Below are positions 16,372 through 25,302 of a stretch of DNA of 64,000 bases, in pieces (position 1 is the first letter of the stretch; the number at the start of each line of letters is the position of its first letter). Source of the stretch: CALREJ01 sp964533375 (lineage in GTDB: Bacteria; Patescibacteriota; Gracilibacteria; Peribacterales; Peribacteraceae); NCBI GenBank assembly GCA_964533375.1, contig CAZHLW010000001.1, forward strand, positions 310,001-374,000, in the 5' to 3' direction. The notes under the pieces are model-generated. The model was given only the letters and a program-made list of their open reading frames with translations. It was not told where the DNA came from and ran no database searches. The translations under genes were made by a program, and so were the position numbers.

Positions 16372-16602
16372 TTAGCGGCTGCCGGCTTTTTTGCCGCCCT
16401 TTTTCATGGGGGCTTTGTTCATGTTCTTACCGCGTCCGGAACCGCTTTTCTTACCGCCGCCTGTCACCTTATTGACCGTGGCCCAGGCGCGTTTGGCGGC
16501 CTGCTTGCTGCTGACGCCTTTCTTCTCGTAGCCTTCTTCAATGTGTTCTGCCATGCGTTTCTGTTTATCGGTATAGGCTGATTTGTCACCGCGGGGAGTC
16601 AT
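16372..16602 (-). CDS. Small basic protein of the type often named plasmid stabilization protein
   Basis: This 76-residue protein reads MTPRGDKSAYTDKQKRMAEH, then YEKKGVSSKQAAKRAWATVNK and a Gly/Lys-rich tail. It matches a widespread family of small cytoplasmic proteins conventionally labelled plasmid stabilization, although evidence for that role is weak; stress-linked genes are common neighbours. The start at 16602 is preceded by TCCTTTCCCCTTTCCTCT and gives the family N-terminus, so the eight upstream codons are not used. Confidence 0.78.
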   Translation of the reverse strand: MTPRGDKSAYTDKQKRMAEHIEEGYEKKGVSSKQAAKRAWATVNKVTGGGKKSGSGRGKNMNKAPMKKGGKKAGSR

Positions 16603-16658
16603 AGAGGAAAGGGGAAAGGAGTACACAGACTTTGACGTTGCAGCATGCGTACTCTTGC

Positions 16659-16686
16659 AAAAAAGGCCGCTTCTCGCGGCCTTTTG
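16659..16686 (-). terminator. Hairpin terminator
   Basis: AAAAAAGGCCGC and GCGGCCTTTT pair around a TTCTC loop. A/T runs on both sides would let it work in either direction; it follows the secreted protein gene that ends at 16707. Confidence 0.8.
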
Positions 16687-16706
16687 GTTGTCGTGTGATT
16701 GGGTGC

Positions 16707-17339
16707 TTACTGGACGTTGTCTTCCGTGATCTCGAGATCCAGGCGCATCAGGAGACGGATGTTCTGCTGGTAGCAGAGGGAAGCCGCTTCGCGCGTTGCG
16801 TCGTTGCGCAGACAGATGTTCCAGAGCTTGTTGCTGCGTGCGGTGAGGAGGTTATCCAGGTCCTCTTCACTGTCGATGGTGCTATTCAGAACGGTGACCT
16901 CCGGCTCTCTTGTCATGGTCACGGTGCTGTCTGCATTGGTTTCCGTGCTGACAGAACTTGCAGAGGATGCTTCCACGGCAGGCATTGAGCTGACAGAAGA
17001 GGTCATTGTTCCCGGCAGAAGACCGGTGTCGCCAAGCCAGGTCAGGAGAGCGCCGTTTTCAACATACGTCTTGAGCGGCTCAGACAGGTTATAGTCGTAT
17101 GCGCAGCTCTGAGCTTCCGTTCCGATGAAGTCGTAGCACGGGTGACCCATGTAACCGACAATATCGAACTTAGCGCCGGCGAATGCGCCTTCTGTAATGC
17201 CGTTTCCGTTCTGCATAACGAAGGACTGTGCAACAGACGGAACAGCACCATTTGCGCCTGCAAAATTGATGGTGAGTCCGAAGACAGTCATGAGACCTGC
17301 CAGGGCGAAGAATTGAAAGTGCAGTGCAGACGTTTTCAT
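16707..17339 (-). CDS. Secreted protein of unknown function
   Basis: The 210-residue product has a hydrophobic N-terminal segment (residues 8-27) and a likely cleavage site near NFAGANGA. The mature part contains GHPCYDFIGTEAQSCAYDY with two cysteines, a Ser/Thr/Val-rich linker (residues about 113-145), and a C-terminal helical segment KLWNICLRNDATREAASLC. No family recognised. Its ATG follows CTCTTTTCCCTTCCCCC, and it is transcribed divergently from the ABC-F gene across a 208-nt gap. Confidence 0.75.
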   Translation of the reverse strand: MKTSALHFQFFALAGLMTVFGLTINFAGANGAVPSVAQSFVMQNGNGITEGAFAGAKFDIVGYMGHPCYDFIGTEAQSCAYDYNLSEPLKTYVENGALLTWLGDTGLLPGTMTSSVSSMPAVEASSASSVSTETNADSTVTMTREPEVTVLNSTIDSEEDLDNLLTARSNKLWNICLRNDATREAASLCYQQNIRLLMRLDLEITEDNVQ

Positions 17340-17547
17340 AACAAATGGGGGAAGGGAAAAGAGGCCAGACGCCTAGGCTCCTTACTCTAGCTTCTTTTAT
17401 TGTGAATGCAAGCCATTATTGTCATTCTGTCAATAAATGCCGGATTTGCTCTTTAAAGCACTATTTTCTCTATCCAGCAGCCCGCTTTCTCCCTACAATC
17501 CCCGAACAATTCCCCTAACCCTTCCCTTATCCTTGATCTAAAAACGT

Positions 17548-18999
17548 ATGGAACACGGTGATGTTTTGCTTCGGTTTGATGACGTGACGTTTCACTACGA
17601 TCACCGCTATCCCGTGCTTGAGGATGCCGCTTTTTCCGTGCGCGAGAATGCCAAGCTCACGATTATGGGCCAGAACGGTGCGGGGAAAAGCACGATTTTC
17701 AAGCTGATCACCAAAGAACTCAAGCCCCAGCACGGCCAGATTCATCTGAAAAAAGGCGCGACGATTGGCATCGCGAAGCAGGTTGTGGCACATGAAGATC
17801 TGGAAAAAACCGTGAAGCAGTTTTTCGAGAGTGCATTCCATGAGAAGAAGTTCGACATCGAACGTGACATTGCCCGCGTGCTGGAAGTGGTGAATTTAAA
17901 AGCTGATTTGAAGAAAAAGATCAAAGATTTTTCCGGAGGCCAGAAGGCGCGCTTGCTCCTTGCCTACGCCATTATTCAGGAACCCGATGTGCTGCTGCTT
18001 GATGAGCCGACCAACAATTTGGACAAAGCAGGTATCGACCATCTGACGAATTTCCTGATTATGTACGACAAAACCTGCATCGTCATTTCCCACGATGCCG
18101 ACTTCCTGAATAGCTTTACCGAAGGCGTGCTTCATTTGGATTCCCACACGCACAAGGTTCAGCAGTTCGTGGGGGATTACTACAATGTGGTGGAAGAAAT
18201 TGCCGCGCAGATTGAACGCGAACAGAGCCAGAACGCGCGCATGGAAAAGCAGATTCAGGATCAGAAGGACAAGATCAACTTCTTCTCCCACAAAGGAGGA
18301 AAGATGCGCAAACTCGCCAGTAAAATGCGGGATGATGTAGAGGAAGCGGAAGAGAACAAGGTCGATATCCGCCGTGAAGATAAAACGATTCCGCCGTTTG
18401 AAATCGACATTACCGATTTCCAGAAACCACTCGCAGAAATCACCTCAGTCGGCATCATGAAAGACCACAAACCTGTCCGGAAGAACGTGGCCGTCACACT
18501 CCGTAAGCGCCATCGTGTGCTGATTACAGGTCCAAACGGTATTGGTAAAACGACTCTTTTGGAATCGATGGCGAATGGCACCGAGCCGGGCGCGAAGATT
18601 ACACCGGGTGTTGTCGTCGGCTATTACCGCCAGGATTTCTCCGGACTGCCGATGGATAAGACAGTCTACGAAGTGCTGGAAGAAGTGATGGAAGCGCCCA
18701 ATCATCAGCTGGTATTCCAGACCGCCGCTCGCTTCCTGCTGCCGGGTGAAAAAATCCAGACCAAAGTCCGGGGGCTTTCGGAAGGTCAGAAAGGGTTACT
18801 CTGTTTCGCACGTTTCATGCTCCTGAAGCCGACGCTACTCATTCTTGATGAGCCCACGAACCATATCAACTTTCGCCATATTCCCGTCATTGCCGAGGCA
18901 TTGAATAACTACAAAGGGGGAATGATCCTGATTAGCCACGACAAAGATTTTGTGCGATCGGTTGAAGTGAATGAGGAGCTGGATTTGGGGGCGTTGTAA
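17548..18999 (+). CDS. ABC-F family ATPase
   Basis: Two nucleotide-binding domains lie in one chain of 483 residues with no membrane segment. Domain 1 has Walker A GQNGAGKS (41-48), signature FSGGQ (128-132) and Walker B LLLDEPTNNLD. Domain 2 has GPNGIGKTT (about 328), a degenerate signature LSEGQ, and LLILDEPTNHINF. The charged linker between them is the ABC-F interdomain helix pair. These proteins act on the ribosome (translation rescue or antibiotic protection). The subfamily is not resolved. A long pyrimidine-rich leader (17480-17535) precedes the start. Confidence 0.92.
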   Translation: MEHGDVLLRFDDVTFHYDHRYPVLEDAAFSVRENAKLTIMGQNGAGKSTIFKLITKELKPQHGQIHLKKGATIGIAKQVVAHEDLEKTVKQFFESAFHEKKFDIERDIARVLEVVNLKADLKKKIKDFSGGQKARLLLAYAIIQEPDVLLLDEPTNNLDKAGIDHLTNFLIMYDKTCIVISHDADFLNSFTEGVLHLDSHTHKVQQFVGDYYNVVEEIAAQIEREQSQNARMEKQIQDQKDKINFFSHKGGKMRKLASKMRDDVEEAEENKVDIRREDKTIPPFEIDITDFQKPLAEITSVGIMKDHKPVRKNVAVTLRKRHRVLITGPNGIGKTTLLESMANGTEPGAKITPGVVVGYYRQDFSGLPMDKTVYEVLEEVMEAPNHQLVFQTAARFLLPGEKIQTKVRGLSEGQKGLLCFARFMLLKPTLLILDEPTNHINFRHIPVIAEALNNYKGGMILISHDKDFVRSVEVNEELDLGAL

Positions 19000-19027
19000 T
19001 TTCTTTCGTGAGTAATAGGATTGATAC

Positions 19028-19420
19028 ATGACTTCGTATGAGGCTATGGGGTTTTTCAGGTCGATTTCCGATCGTCCGGTGGAGGTGGAGGCGCGTTTGA
19101 AAGAAGATTTTTTGTCGTATCCTCGTATCGCAACAATGGTTCGGAAATGGGCTAGGATGAACACAACTGTCTGCGCGGTTGAACTGTATACGACACCTGA
19201 AGCCTATGGTGTATCGGTGCTTTTGGGTCTTGGTGTGCTGCCGGAAAGGCAGACTATCATTCAAAAAGAAATTCGTGAGCTTCTGCAGGCTGAGCTATGG
19301 CCGCAGACAGTAGAGCAAGTCCATGTTGATACTCCTTTGCATGCCGTGTCTTCATTCTTTGGGAAAAAAGGCTCTGTGAGGATTGTTAATGAGGAGATAC
19401 CGGGAGGATTTTTGCAGTAA
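19028..19420 (+). CDS. Hypothetical protein, 130 aa
   Basis: The product starts MTSYEAMGFFRSISDRPVEV and is a compact mixed alpha/beta protein without signal peptide or membrane span. No motif is recognised. It follows the ABC-F gene by 28 nt and may be co-transcribed with it. Its 3' end overlaps the convergent recQ gene by 35 nt, so its C-terminal codons are antisense to the recQ 3' end. Codon use looks normal, which supports it as a gene. Confidence 0.6.
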   Translation: MTSYEAMGFFRSISDRPVEVEARLKEDFLSYPRIATMVRKWARMNTTVCAVELYTTPEAYGVSVLLGLGVLPERQTIIQKEIRELLQAELWPQTVEQVHVDTPLHAVSSFFGKKGSVRIVNEEIPGGFLQ

Positions 19421-21233
19421 CTCTGTCTTCGAGCCGATGTTCCACGGCATACAGCTTAATAATATCCGTAAACTGCTTCCCATACCTGTCCGCCTTTTTG
19501 GTCGAGACGCCATAGATTTGTAGGAAGCTCTCGATACTCTGCGGGAACAGGCTGGCCATTTCTTTTAAGGATCGATCACCGAATATGATGAACGCGGCGA
19601 CTCTCTGCTTCTCGGCGAGCTGGCGGCGGAGTGCTCGTAGCTCTTCGAAGAGTGCCCGTTCGAAGTTCTCCTCGTCGATGTCCTGAACTTTGCGTTCGAC
19701 AATGGCGACCTCTTCTTCGGGTTTGCGGATGGCGATACCTTCGCTGCGCTCCAGGGCCGATTCGCCCTGCGAGGTGAGGGAGAGTGTGGGGTAGAGGCCG
19801 CCGGCTTTTTTCAGGAATCCGCCGGCCATCATTTCCGCAATAATGTACCGGAGCTTCTGGGCGCTGTGGTCGCGGGCGGCGCCGAAAATATCGAGTCCGT
19901 CGTGCTGTGCCATCTGGGTTTTCTCTGTCGACTTGCCGCGGAGGACATCCACCACGTGCCCGCCGCCGAAGCGTTCGCCGGTATCCAGAACGGCGCGCAG
20001 AATCTTGTGTCCTATGTCCGTTACATCAATCAGTTCCTCGTCTTTCGCCAGGCAGCGGTCACAGCTTCCACAGTTCTCCTGGTCATACACTTCGCTAAAG
20101 TATGCCATCAGATATTTGCGCCTGCAGGTACGCAGTTCGCCGTATGCCGCCATCTGCTGGAGCTTCTCGCGGGTGGATTCCTGAAGGACAGGATCCTCTA
20201 TCTGCCGGATGAAGTACTCCTGTTTGAAACGGTCGGCATCGGAGTAGAAAAGGATGCAGTCGCTGGGGAGCCCATCTCTGCCGGCGCGGCCCGTTTCCTG
20301 GTAGAAGCTTTCGATGTTCTTCGGGAGATCGATATGGACTACCGTGCGGATATCCGGCTTATCGATACCCATCCCGAATGCGGTTGTTGCGGTAATGATC
20401 TGCACGTCGTCCTGCATGAATTTCTCCTGTGTCGTCTTTCTCTGTTCCGCGGTCATGCCGGCGTGGTAGGGGAGGCAGCGCAGTCCTTCCGCCTGCAAAT
20501 CCGCAGCCAGCGCTTCGGTGCTTTTTCTGGAGAAGCAGAAGACGACTGCGGGAAGCCGTTCGGCTTTTTTCAGGATCACTAACAACCGATCAAAGGTGCG
20601 GGCTTTCGGGTAGACGTGATAGGTCAGGTTCGTACGGTTAAATCCCGACAGGAAGAGGGGGGAGTTTTCGAGTCCCAACTGGCTGCGGATATCGGTCTGG
20701 ACCTGCGGGGTTGCCGTTGCAGTCAGGGCAATACACGGTACCTGCGGGAAGGCGGCACGCAGTTTTTTAAGTAACCGGTAGTCCGGCCGGAAGTCGTGGC
20801 CCCACTCGGAAATACAATGCGCTTCATCAATCGCAATCAGTCTCAGGGGTAAGGTCTGGAGATAGTTCATGAAGGACACAACGCCCAGACGTTCGGGGGC
20901 GACATACAGGAGTTTCAGGCGGCCGTTCGTTGCATCATCCATCACATCCATTTGTTCCTCGTGTGTCTGGCTGCTGTTTAAAAATGCGGCATTGATGCCA
21001 TTACTGCGCAGGCCATCGACCTGATCTTTCATCAGCGCGATGAGCGGGGAGATCACCAGTGTCAGTCCATCAAGACAGAGTGCGGGGACCTGGTAACACA
21101 GGGACTTTCCGCCGCCGGTCGGCATCACTACCAGACAATCATTCCCGCTCAATACCGTCTGAATAATCTGCTCCTGTGTGGGGCGGAAACTTTTGTAGCC
21201 GAAGTGGGTTTCGAGAAGACTGTGTATATCCAT
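19386..21233 (-). CDS. recQ: ATP-dependent DNA helicase RecQ
   Basis: This 615-residue superfamily 2 helicase unwinds DNA 3' to 5' in recombination and fork repair. Walker A MPTGGGKSL (about 38-46), the DEAH box IDEAHCISEWGHDFRPDY, the SAT-like ALTATAT and motif VI QETGRAGRDG are clear. The RecQ-Ct zinc site is visible as CRRKYL...CGSCDRC, followed by a winged helix and a C-terminal HRDC domain (from about residue 525). It is full length. The ATG lies 8 nt after TAGACT, consistent with a near-leaderless start. Confidence 0.96.
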   Translation of the reverse strand: MDIHSLLETHFGYKSFRPTQEQIIQTVLSGNDCLVVMPTGGGKSLCYQVPALCLDGLTLVISPLIALMKDQVDGLRSNGINAAFLNSSQTHEEQMDVMDDATNGRLKLLYVAPERLGVVSFMNYLQTLPLRLIAIDEAHCISEWGHDFRPDYRLLKKLRAAFPQVPCIALTATATPQVQTDIRSQLGLENSPLFLSGFNRTNLTYHVYPKARTFDRLLVILKKAERLPAVVFCFSRKSTEALAADLQAEGLRCLPYHAGMTAEQRKTTQEKFMQDDVQIITATTAFGMGIDKPDIRTVVHIDLPKNIESFYQETGRAGRDGLPSDCILFYSDADRFKQEYFIRQIEDPVLQESTREKLQQMAAYGELRTCRRKYLMAYFSEVYDQENCGSCDRCLAKDEELIDVTDIGHKILRAVLDTGERFGGGHVVDVLRGKSTEKTQMAQHDGLDIFGAARDHSAQKLRYIIAEMMAGGFLKKAGGLYPTLSLTSQGESALERSEGIAIRKPEEEVAIVERKVQDIDEENFERALFEELRALRRQLAEKQRVAAFIIFGDRSLKEMASLFPQSIESFLQIYGVSTKKADRYGKQFTDIIKLYAVEHRLEDRVTAKILPVSPH

Positions 21234-21354
21234 GAGTGGCCAGTCTAGGGTGCTTACTCATAGCGGTCTACGATCATTTTGTTCTTTTTATGGAGCGTGT
21301 GTGTTTTCTGCAAAGCGCTGCTCTCTATTGTGTTCTATCCGGTCGTAGAACGGA

Positions 21355-22179
21355 TCAGATTGCGGGCAGGGGATCGTGGACAAGTGTGGGGACCCGGCCA
21401 TCACGATAGACAGGGGCTGCGTACCAGAGGGCAATCTGCAACAGATCGTCCGGGGAAAGGACCGGCTTCTCTTCCAGTATCCGCTGGAGCTCCTGTAGGT
21501 GGAAGGAGCGTCCGGATGCAAAATGTCCCGCCAGCTTCGCTCTTGCCTCGCAGGCATTCTGTATCTTTTGACGGAGCTGCGCTTCGCTCCTGACCGGAAA
21601 ATGCGCGATGGCCAAACGCTCCTCTTTTTCCATGGGTAAGGGTAGCTGTGAGGCAGCATTGTAAATGCCGTGACTTCCTTCGTAGATGATAGACGTGTAG
21701 TCCACGAGTGCTGCGGGGATCAGGATTTTATAAAATTGGCCGGGCTCGTAATCGCGGCGGTAGGGGATATTCAGCAGCGCTTTCTTCGGGCTTTTCCCTT
21801 CGCAGTCGCCAACCGGTACATACGTCTGCCACGGAATCTGCTTGATAGTGTCTGTGGGAAGTTTCGCGAGAATGTCCTGCAGATTGTGTTCCGTCCGCAG
21901 AAATTCATCAGCATCCAGAGGAATGACCCAGTCCGCCTCGTGCTCCTGAATAGCCATGTTCATCAGTCTCGTGAGACAGCTGGATTGTTCGTGCGCGGGA
22001 TCGGTGTTTTTGACGACGGTCAGGGTCTCGCCTTCGTGCTGCCGCAGGATATCCCCGGAACCGTCGGTGCTGCGGTGGTCCATGATAATCATATGGTCCA
22101 CCATCCGCAGATGATGCCGGATGAACGACTCCAGTATGTCGCTTTCGTCGCGTATTTTGCTGATACAGACAAGACGCAT
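21355..22179 (-). CDS. GT2-like glycosyltransferase
   Basis: The product (274 aa) begins MRLVCISKIRDESDIL and has the GT-A features of the Glyco_tranf_2-type group that acts at polysaccharide loci: an N-terminal CISKIRDE strand-loop, HRSTDGSGDIL, and the metal-binding DADEFL (about residue 93). No membrane span, so it acts at the cytosolic face. An in-frame ATG at 22188 is also possible; I prefer 22179 because TAGCAT lies 7 nt before it. The divergent methyltransferase suggests a joint role in a surface glycan, which is inference. Confidence 0.82.
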   Translation of the reverse strand: MRLVCISKIRDESDILESFIRHHLRMVDHMIIMDHRSTDGSGDILRQHEGETLTVVKNTDPAHEQSSCLTRLMNMAIQEHEADWVIPLDADEFLRTEHNLQDILAKLPTDTIKQIPWQTYVPVGDCEGKSPKKALLNIPYRRDYEPGQFYKILIPAALVDYTSIIYEGSHGIYNAASQLPLPMEKEERLAIAHFPVRSEAQLRQKIQNACEARAKLAGHFASGRSFHLQELQRILEEKPVLSPDDLLQIALWYAAPVYRDGRVPTLVHDPLPAI

Positions 22180-22250
22180 AGGGTTCATGCTACCAGATTG
22201 TGCCCTTTTTACGAGAATGATCTTCTCATGACAGGGCAGGCGGGCCTGTC

Positions 22251-22256
22251 TATTAT
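22251..22256 (+). promoter_or_regulatory. -10-like box TATTAT preceding an ATT start
   Basis: TATTAT is one base from TATAAT and ends 6 nt before the ATT codon at 22263, the same spacing as at trpS, metG and tatD. Confidence 0.5.
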
Positions 22257-22262
22257 CGGAGC

Positions 22263-22967
22263 ATTCCTGCCCCGCAGACTGCTTCCGGCCATGAACGGCT
22301 CTATCCGCGCTACACGCATCCGAGCTACCTGCAGCTGACAAAGCTGCGGCAGGGCCTCGAGCGCGTGCTGGATACATCCATTGGTTCTATTACAGGTCTC
22401 AAAGTGCTGGATCTGGGATGCGATAACCGCCCGTACATGCCGCTGTTTCTGGAGAGGGGTTACTCTTACGAAGGCGCCGATCTTCCGGGAAACTCTCTAG
22501 CCGATATCACTGTGAATGCCGACGGTACTGTCTTCTGTGCCGATGCAACTTACAATGTCATTCTCTCCACGCAGGTCCTCGAACATGTGGAAGATCCTCT
22601 TCTACACCTGCGTGAATGCTCCCGATTACTCAAACCCGGGGGGCAACTTATTCTCACCACGCATGGCACATACTTCTATCACCCATGCCCGATTGATTAC
22701 TGGCGGTGGACGGGGGAGGGCCTCCGGCACGTTGTTGAACAGAGTGAGTTTTCGTCTGTGACCATAGAAGGCCTGGTCGGGGCAGCGCCTACTGCCATCT
22801 TCCATTTCAGAAAGGCGACACAGTGGTTCTTTCCGCGGTTTCTGGGAATCCGGTTCCTGTACGGATTTCTGCTGCAGCAGTGCATGATGATTGCCGAGTG
22901 TTTACATACTGATGCCTCCCGTCAAAAAGACAGCATGATTTTTCTGGTCGTTGCAAAAAAAGCATAA
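22263..22967 (+). CDS. Class I SAM-dependent methyltransferase, probable ATT start
   Basis: The methyltransferase core is clear: motif I VLDLGCDNRPY, the STQVLEHVEDP acidic/post-I region and LLKPGGQLILTTHG. The first conventional start is GTG at 22365, immediately before the core, but the in-frame upstream codons encode a natural N-terminal helix (HERLYPRYTHPSYLQL) of the kind that precedes the core in this group. The frame is closed by TGA at 22218 and contains no ATG, GTG or TTG before 22365. ATT at 22263 lies 6 nt after TATTAT, so I start there (234 aa). A frameshift from the ATG at 22228 in another frame is the alternative. The substrate is unknown. Confidence 0.72.
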   Translation: MPAPQTASGHERLYPRYTHPSYLQLTKLRQGLERVLDTSIGSITGLKVLDLGCDNRPYMPLFLERGYSYEGADLPGNSLADITVNADGTVFCADATYNVILSTQVLEHVEDPLLHLRECSRLLKPGGQLILTTHGTYFYHPCPIDYWRWTGEGLRHVVEQSEFSSVTIEGLVGAAPTAIFHFRKATQWFFPRFLGIRFLYGFLLQQCMMIAECLHTDASRQKDSMIFLVVAKKA

Positions 22968-22982
22968 ACACCATCACGCTCT

Positions 22983-24332
22983 TTACGGTATTGGTTCCAG
23001 TGTTTCCGCATTCAGGCGCATGACGGATGCTGCCGTGAGCATTCCTGCATTCCCCATGCGTTTTTCATTGAAGTGAACATCCAGCTGCTGATCGTTGTCG
23101 CTAAAACGTACATTCCGGATGCCGTCATGTGGATTTTCCTGCAGTTGCTCTCGTACTGCATCCACTTCATTTTCCTTTAAATAGTTTCTTAGTATTTCGC
23201 TGATGCTTCTTTCTGCCTTTGTTTCCAGTGTTGCTGCGTCCAGGATCATCACTCTGTCTTTGAAGCTCATCGCCAGCCTTGTACCGTTTTTGTTGTACTG
23301 AATGGAAAAAGGAAGCCCATGCTGCCGTACGTCTATATGTCTGGACTGGAGAAGTTCCTGACCCGCCTCGCATGCGCGGCGTCGCAGATACCATGCACTC
23401 CGCTCCCTGCCATTGGCATCTTTTTCGGTGTCGATGTCTTCTTCCGCAACGGCAATCTCTCTTCCATTCGGAGAAAGCCCGAGAGCAATAATCTGCGTTT
23501 CCAGACTCTCTGCCTGTTCCCATGCATTGAGGTAATTCTGCCGCCAGACTCCTATCGTGTAGATGGTGGAAATACTGTTTGGATTGCCCGATGGGCGGCC
23601 TGTGGATGGAATTGCGAGCGCCGTTCTTCCGTTAAAAATCAGCTCTTTTGTGCATGCCGCGGTGAAGAGATGTTCGCCTGCCGGCTCCTTCAGATTGAGC
23701 GGCAGGAGATGCCCGTTTTCTTCTACCGGCAGACTTTGTTCATTTGTGAAATGGAGCACTTTTCCGGCTGCATCCACAATCACACAGCCGTCATCCACAA
23801 GAGTACATGCGCTGTTCTCCTTCGGAAAAGGGAGCCTCCGGATATCAGTCGTTTTGCCCGCGCGCAGTGTTTCGATATGCATGCCTTCGTAATCGAGTGC
23901 TCGCACAATGTCTTCATCATCTTTGCCTTTTTCCCATACCACTGCAGGTCGGCTCAATCGGCTGAGCGGCATGCGGATCATATTTTTAAAAATCTGCGCG
24001 GGGTCTTCGTAATGTTTCCAGAATGTCACTCTCACTTTTTCCCCTATATCCAGTATGGCGTTGGCGCTGAGAATAGTAACAGGAACGCCCAGCAGTACAG
24101 TCAACAGACAAAGTCGTACAAAGCGTCTTTCCGAAGAGATGCCAGCTCCCTGGTCTTCTTCTGTTTGTTCTGCATCCAGATTCACTGGAATCATATGATC
24201 ACCGGTCTTTCGTGCAATTTCCAGCAACTCATTATCCAGGATTGGTGCGCTTGCCGCTTGTGTTTCCTCGGCAATTTTCTGCAAAAAATCATCCAATGCG
24301 TCGCCAGCCAGTGCTTCGCTCATTACGGGCAT
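22983..24332 (-). CDS. Membrane-anchored protein with an extracytoplasmic beta-rich domain
   Basis: The 449-residue protein has a cytoplasmic acidic N-terminus of about 70 residues, a single membrane span at about residues 74-93 (RLCLLTVLLGVPVTILSANA), and a large outer part with repeated beta-strand patterns such as GCVIVDAAGKVLHF and LGLSPNGREIAVAEED that resemble WD40-like propeller blades. No catalytic motif is seen. TATCCT sits 6 nt before the ATG at 24332, implying a leaderless mRNA. Function unknown. Confidence 0.75.
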   Translation of the reverse strand: MPVMSEALAGDALDDFLQKIAEETQAASAPILDNELLEIARKTGDHMIPVNLDAEQTEEDQGAGISSERRFVRLCLLTVLLGVPVTILSANAILDIGEKVRVTFWKHYEDPAQIFKNMIRMPLSRLSRPAVVWEKGKDDEDIVRALDYEGMHIETLRAGKTTDIRRLPFPKENSACTLVDDGCVIVDAAGKVLHFTNEQSLPVEENGHLLPLNLKEPAGEHLFTAACTKELIFNGRTALAIPSTGRPSGNPNSISTIYTIGVWRQNYLNAWEQAESLETQIIALGLSPNGREIAVAEEDIDTEKDANGRERSAWYLRRRACEAGQELLQSRHIDVRQHGLPFSIQYNKNGTRLAMSFKDRVMILDAATLETKAERSISEILRNYLKENEVDAVREQLQENPHDGIRNVRFSDNDQQLDVHFNEKRMGNAGMLTAASVMRLNAETLEPIP

Positions 24333-24350
24333 GTGACAAGGATACTACAC

Positions 24351-24821
24351 TTACCGCACACACGCTTCGCTCCACATTGCTTGCTCTACCATGGCAACAG
24401 GACGGTTGATCAGCTCTGCAAGGTACGCAGGGAACCACAGAGGGGTAATCGACGCATTGTACTGGCGGATGCGGGACATGCTGCAGAGGAATGCCTGCTC
24501 GGTAGCATCAAGGGAAAGTGCCGGGCGTTCACGGTCAGCATCGAGGAGCTCGCCATAAAGATGCGTGAGTATGAAGCGAGCCATGGTCTGTAGCCTGATG
24601 GTTTCGTTGCCGCGGCGTGCGCCGTTTTGGGAGCGTTCTTCACTGGAAGCGGGAGCCGGAGCGGGTGCCGGTGTTTCGGATTGGCCGCCCTGATCGCCGC
24701 CTTCGTCACCGCCTTCTTCTCCTTCAATGGCGGATGCCACCGGTAGGGTCAGAAGATGCAGAGTCCATCCGCCGGAGAGGAGGAGGCTACAAACCGAGAG
24801 GATACCGATGAGCGCTTTCAT
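24351..24821 (-). CDS. Secreted protein of unknown function
   Basis: The 156-residue product has a signal peptide (hydrophobic residues 4-29, cleavage likely after VASA), then a low-complexity Gly/Glu/Pro/Ala linker (EGEEGGDEGGDQGG and APAPAPA), then a helical C-terminal domain with two cysteines (AFLCSM and SEACVR). It precedes the membrane-anchored propeller gene by 18 nt and may share its function. The promoter TGCTATACT (complement of 24849-24857) leaves a short leader. No family recognised. Confidence 0.72.
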   Translation of the reverse strand: MKALIGILSVCSLLLSGGWTLHLLTLPVASAIEGEEGGDEGGDQGGQSETPAPAPAPASSEERSQNGARRGNETIRLQTMARFILTHLYGELLDADRERPALSLDATEQAFLCSMSRIRQYNASITPLWFPAYLAELINRPVAMVEQAMWSEACVR

Positions 24822-24893
24822 ACCGAGGGTGGAAGATGAAAAGGACTGAGTATAGCAGTCTGGCAGATATCATCACAATCACATCTCTTTTGT

Positions 24894-24940
24894 TTGACAG
24901 GGGGAGAGTGGCAGCCTATCATTCAACCAAATGGTTGAAT
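24894..24940 (+). promoter_or_regulatory. arsR promoter with a 20-bp operator palindrome across the start codon
   Basis: TTGACA (24894-24899) and TATCAT (24917-24922) are 17 nt apart, and the ATG follows 8 nt later. The perfect palindrome ATTCAACCAAATGGTTGAAT (24921-24940) overlaps the -10 edge and the start codon, a good site for ArsR self-repression. The mRNA must be leaderless or have only one to three leader bases. Confidence 0.75.
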
Positions 24941-25272
24941 TACATTTGTCCCCACTGAGCCTCGATGCGATCTTCCAGTCTCTGGCAGATCCGACCCGCC
25001 GCGATATTCTCCGCAGGGTTTCCAGGAAAGAAATGTCGATCTCCGACGTCGCAAAGCCGTACAAGATGTCCTTTGCCGCCATCGCCAAACACTTAAGTGT
25101 TCTTGCAAATGCCAGGCTGATTGTGAAGAAGCGGAAGGGGAAAGAGCAGATGGTGATGCTCTCGCCGGTTGCCTTCAGGGAAGCGACAGAGTACCTGTCT
25201 GCGTACGAAAAGCTGTGGAACAACCGTCTGGATTCCCTCGAAAAATATCTCGCATCGTTCCCTGATTTGTAA
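24931..25272 (+). CDS. ArsR-family winged-helix transcriptional regulator
   Basis: The 113-residue protein has the ArsR fold: ALADPTRRDIL-type opening (LADPTRRDILRRV), the recognition-helix region MSFAAIAKHLSVLANARLI, and the wing KRKGKEQMVML. It lacks the CxC metal-binding pair, so it is not a classical arsenic sensor. ArsR proteins of this type are usually paired with an SRPBCC/AHSA1 protein, and one follows 30 nt downstream. A palindrome over its own start codon suggests autorepression. The ligand is unknown. Confidence 0.92.
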   Translation: MVELHLSPLSLDAIFQSLADPTRRDILRRVSRKEMSISDVAKPYKMSFAAIAKHLSVLANARLIVKKRKGKEQMVMLSPVAFREATEYLSAYEKLWNNRLDSLEKYLASFPDL

Positions 25273-25302
25273 TCATTCTCTATTTCTTTTCTCTCTCTTC
25301 TT

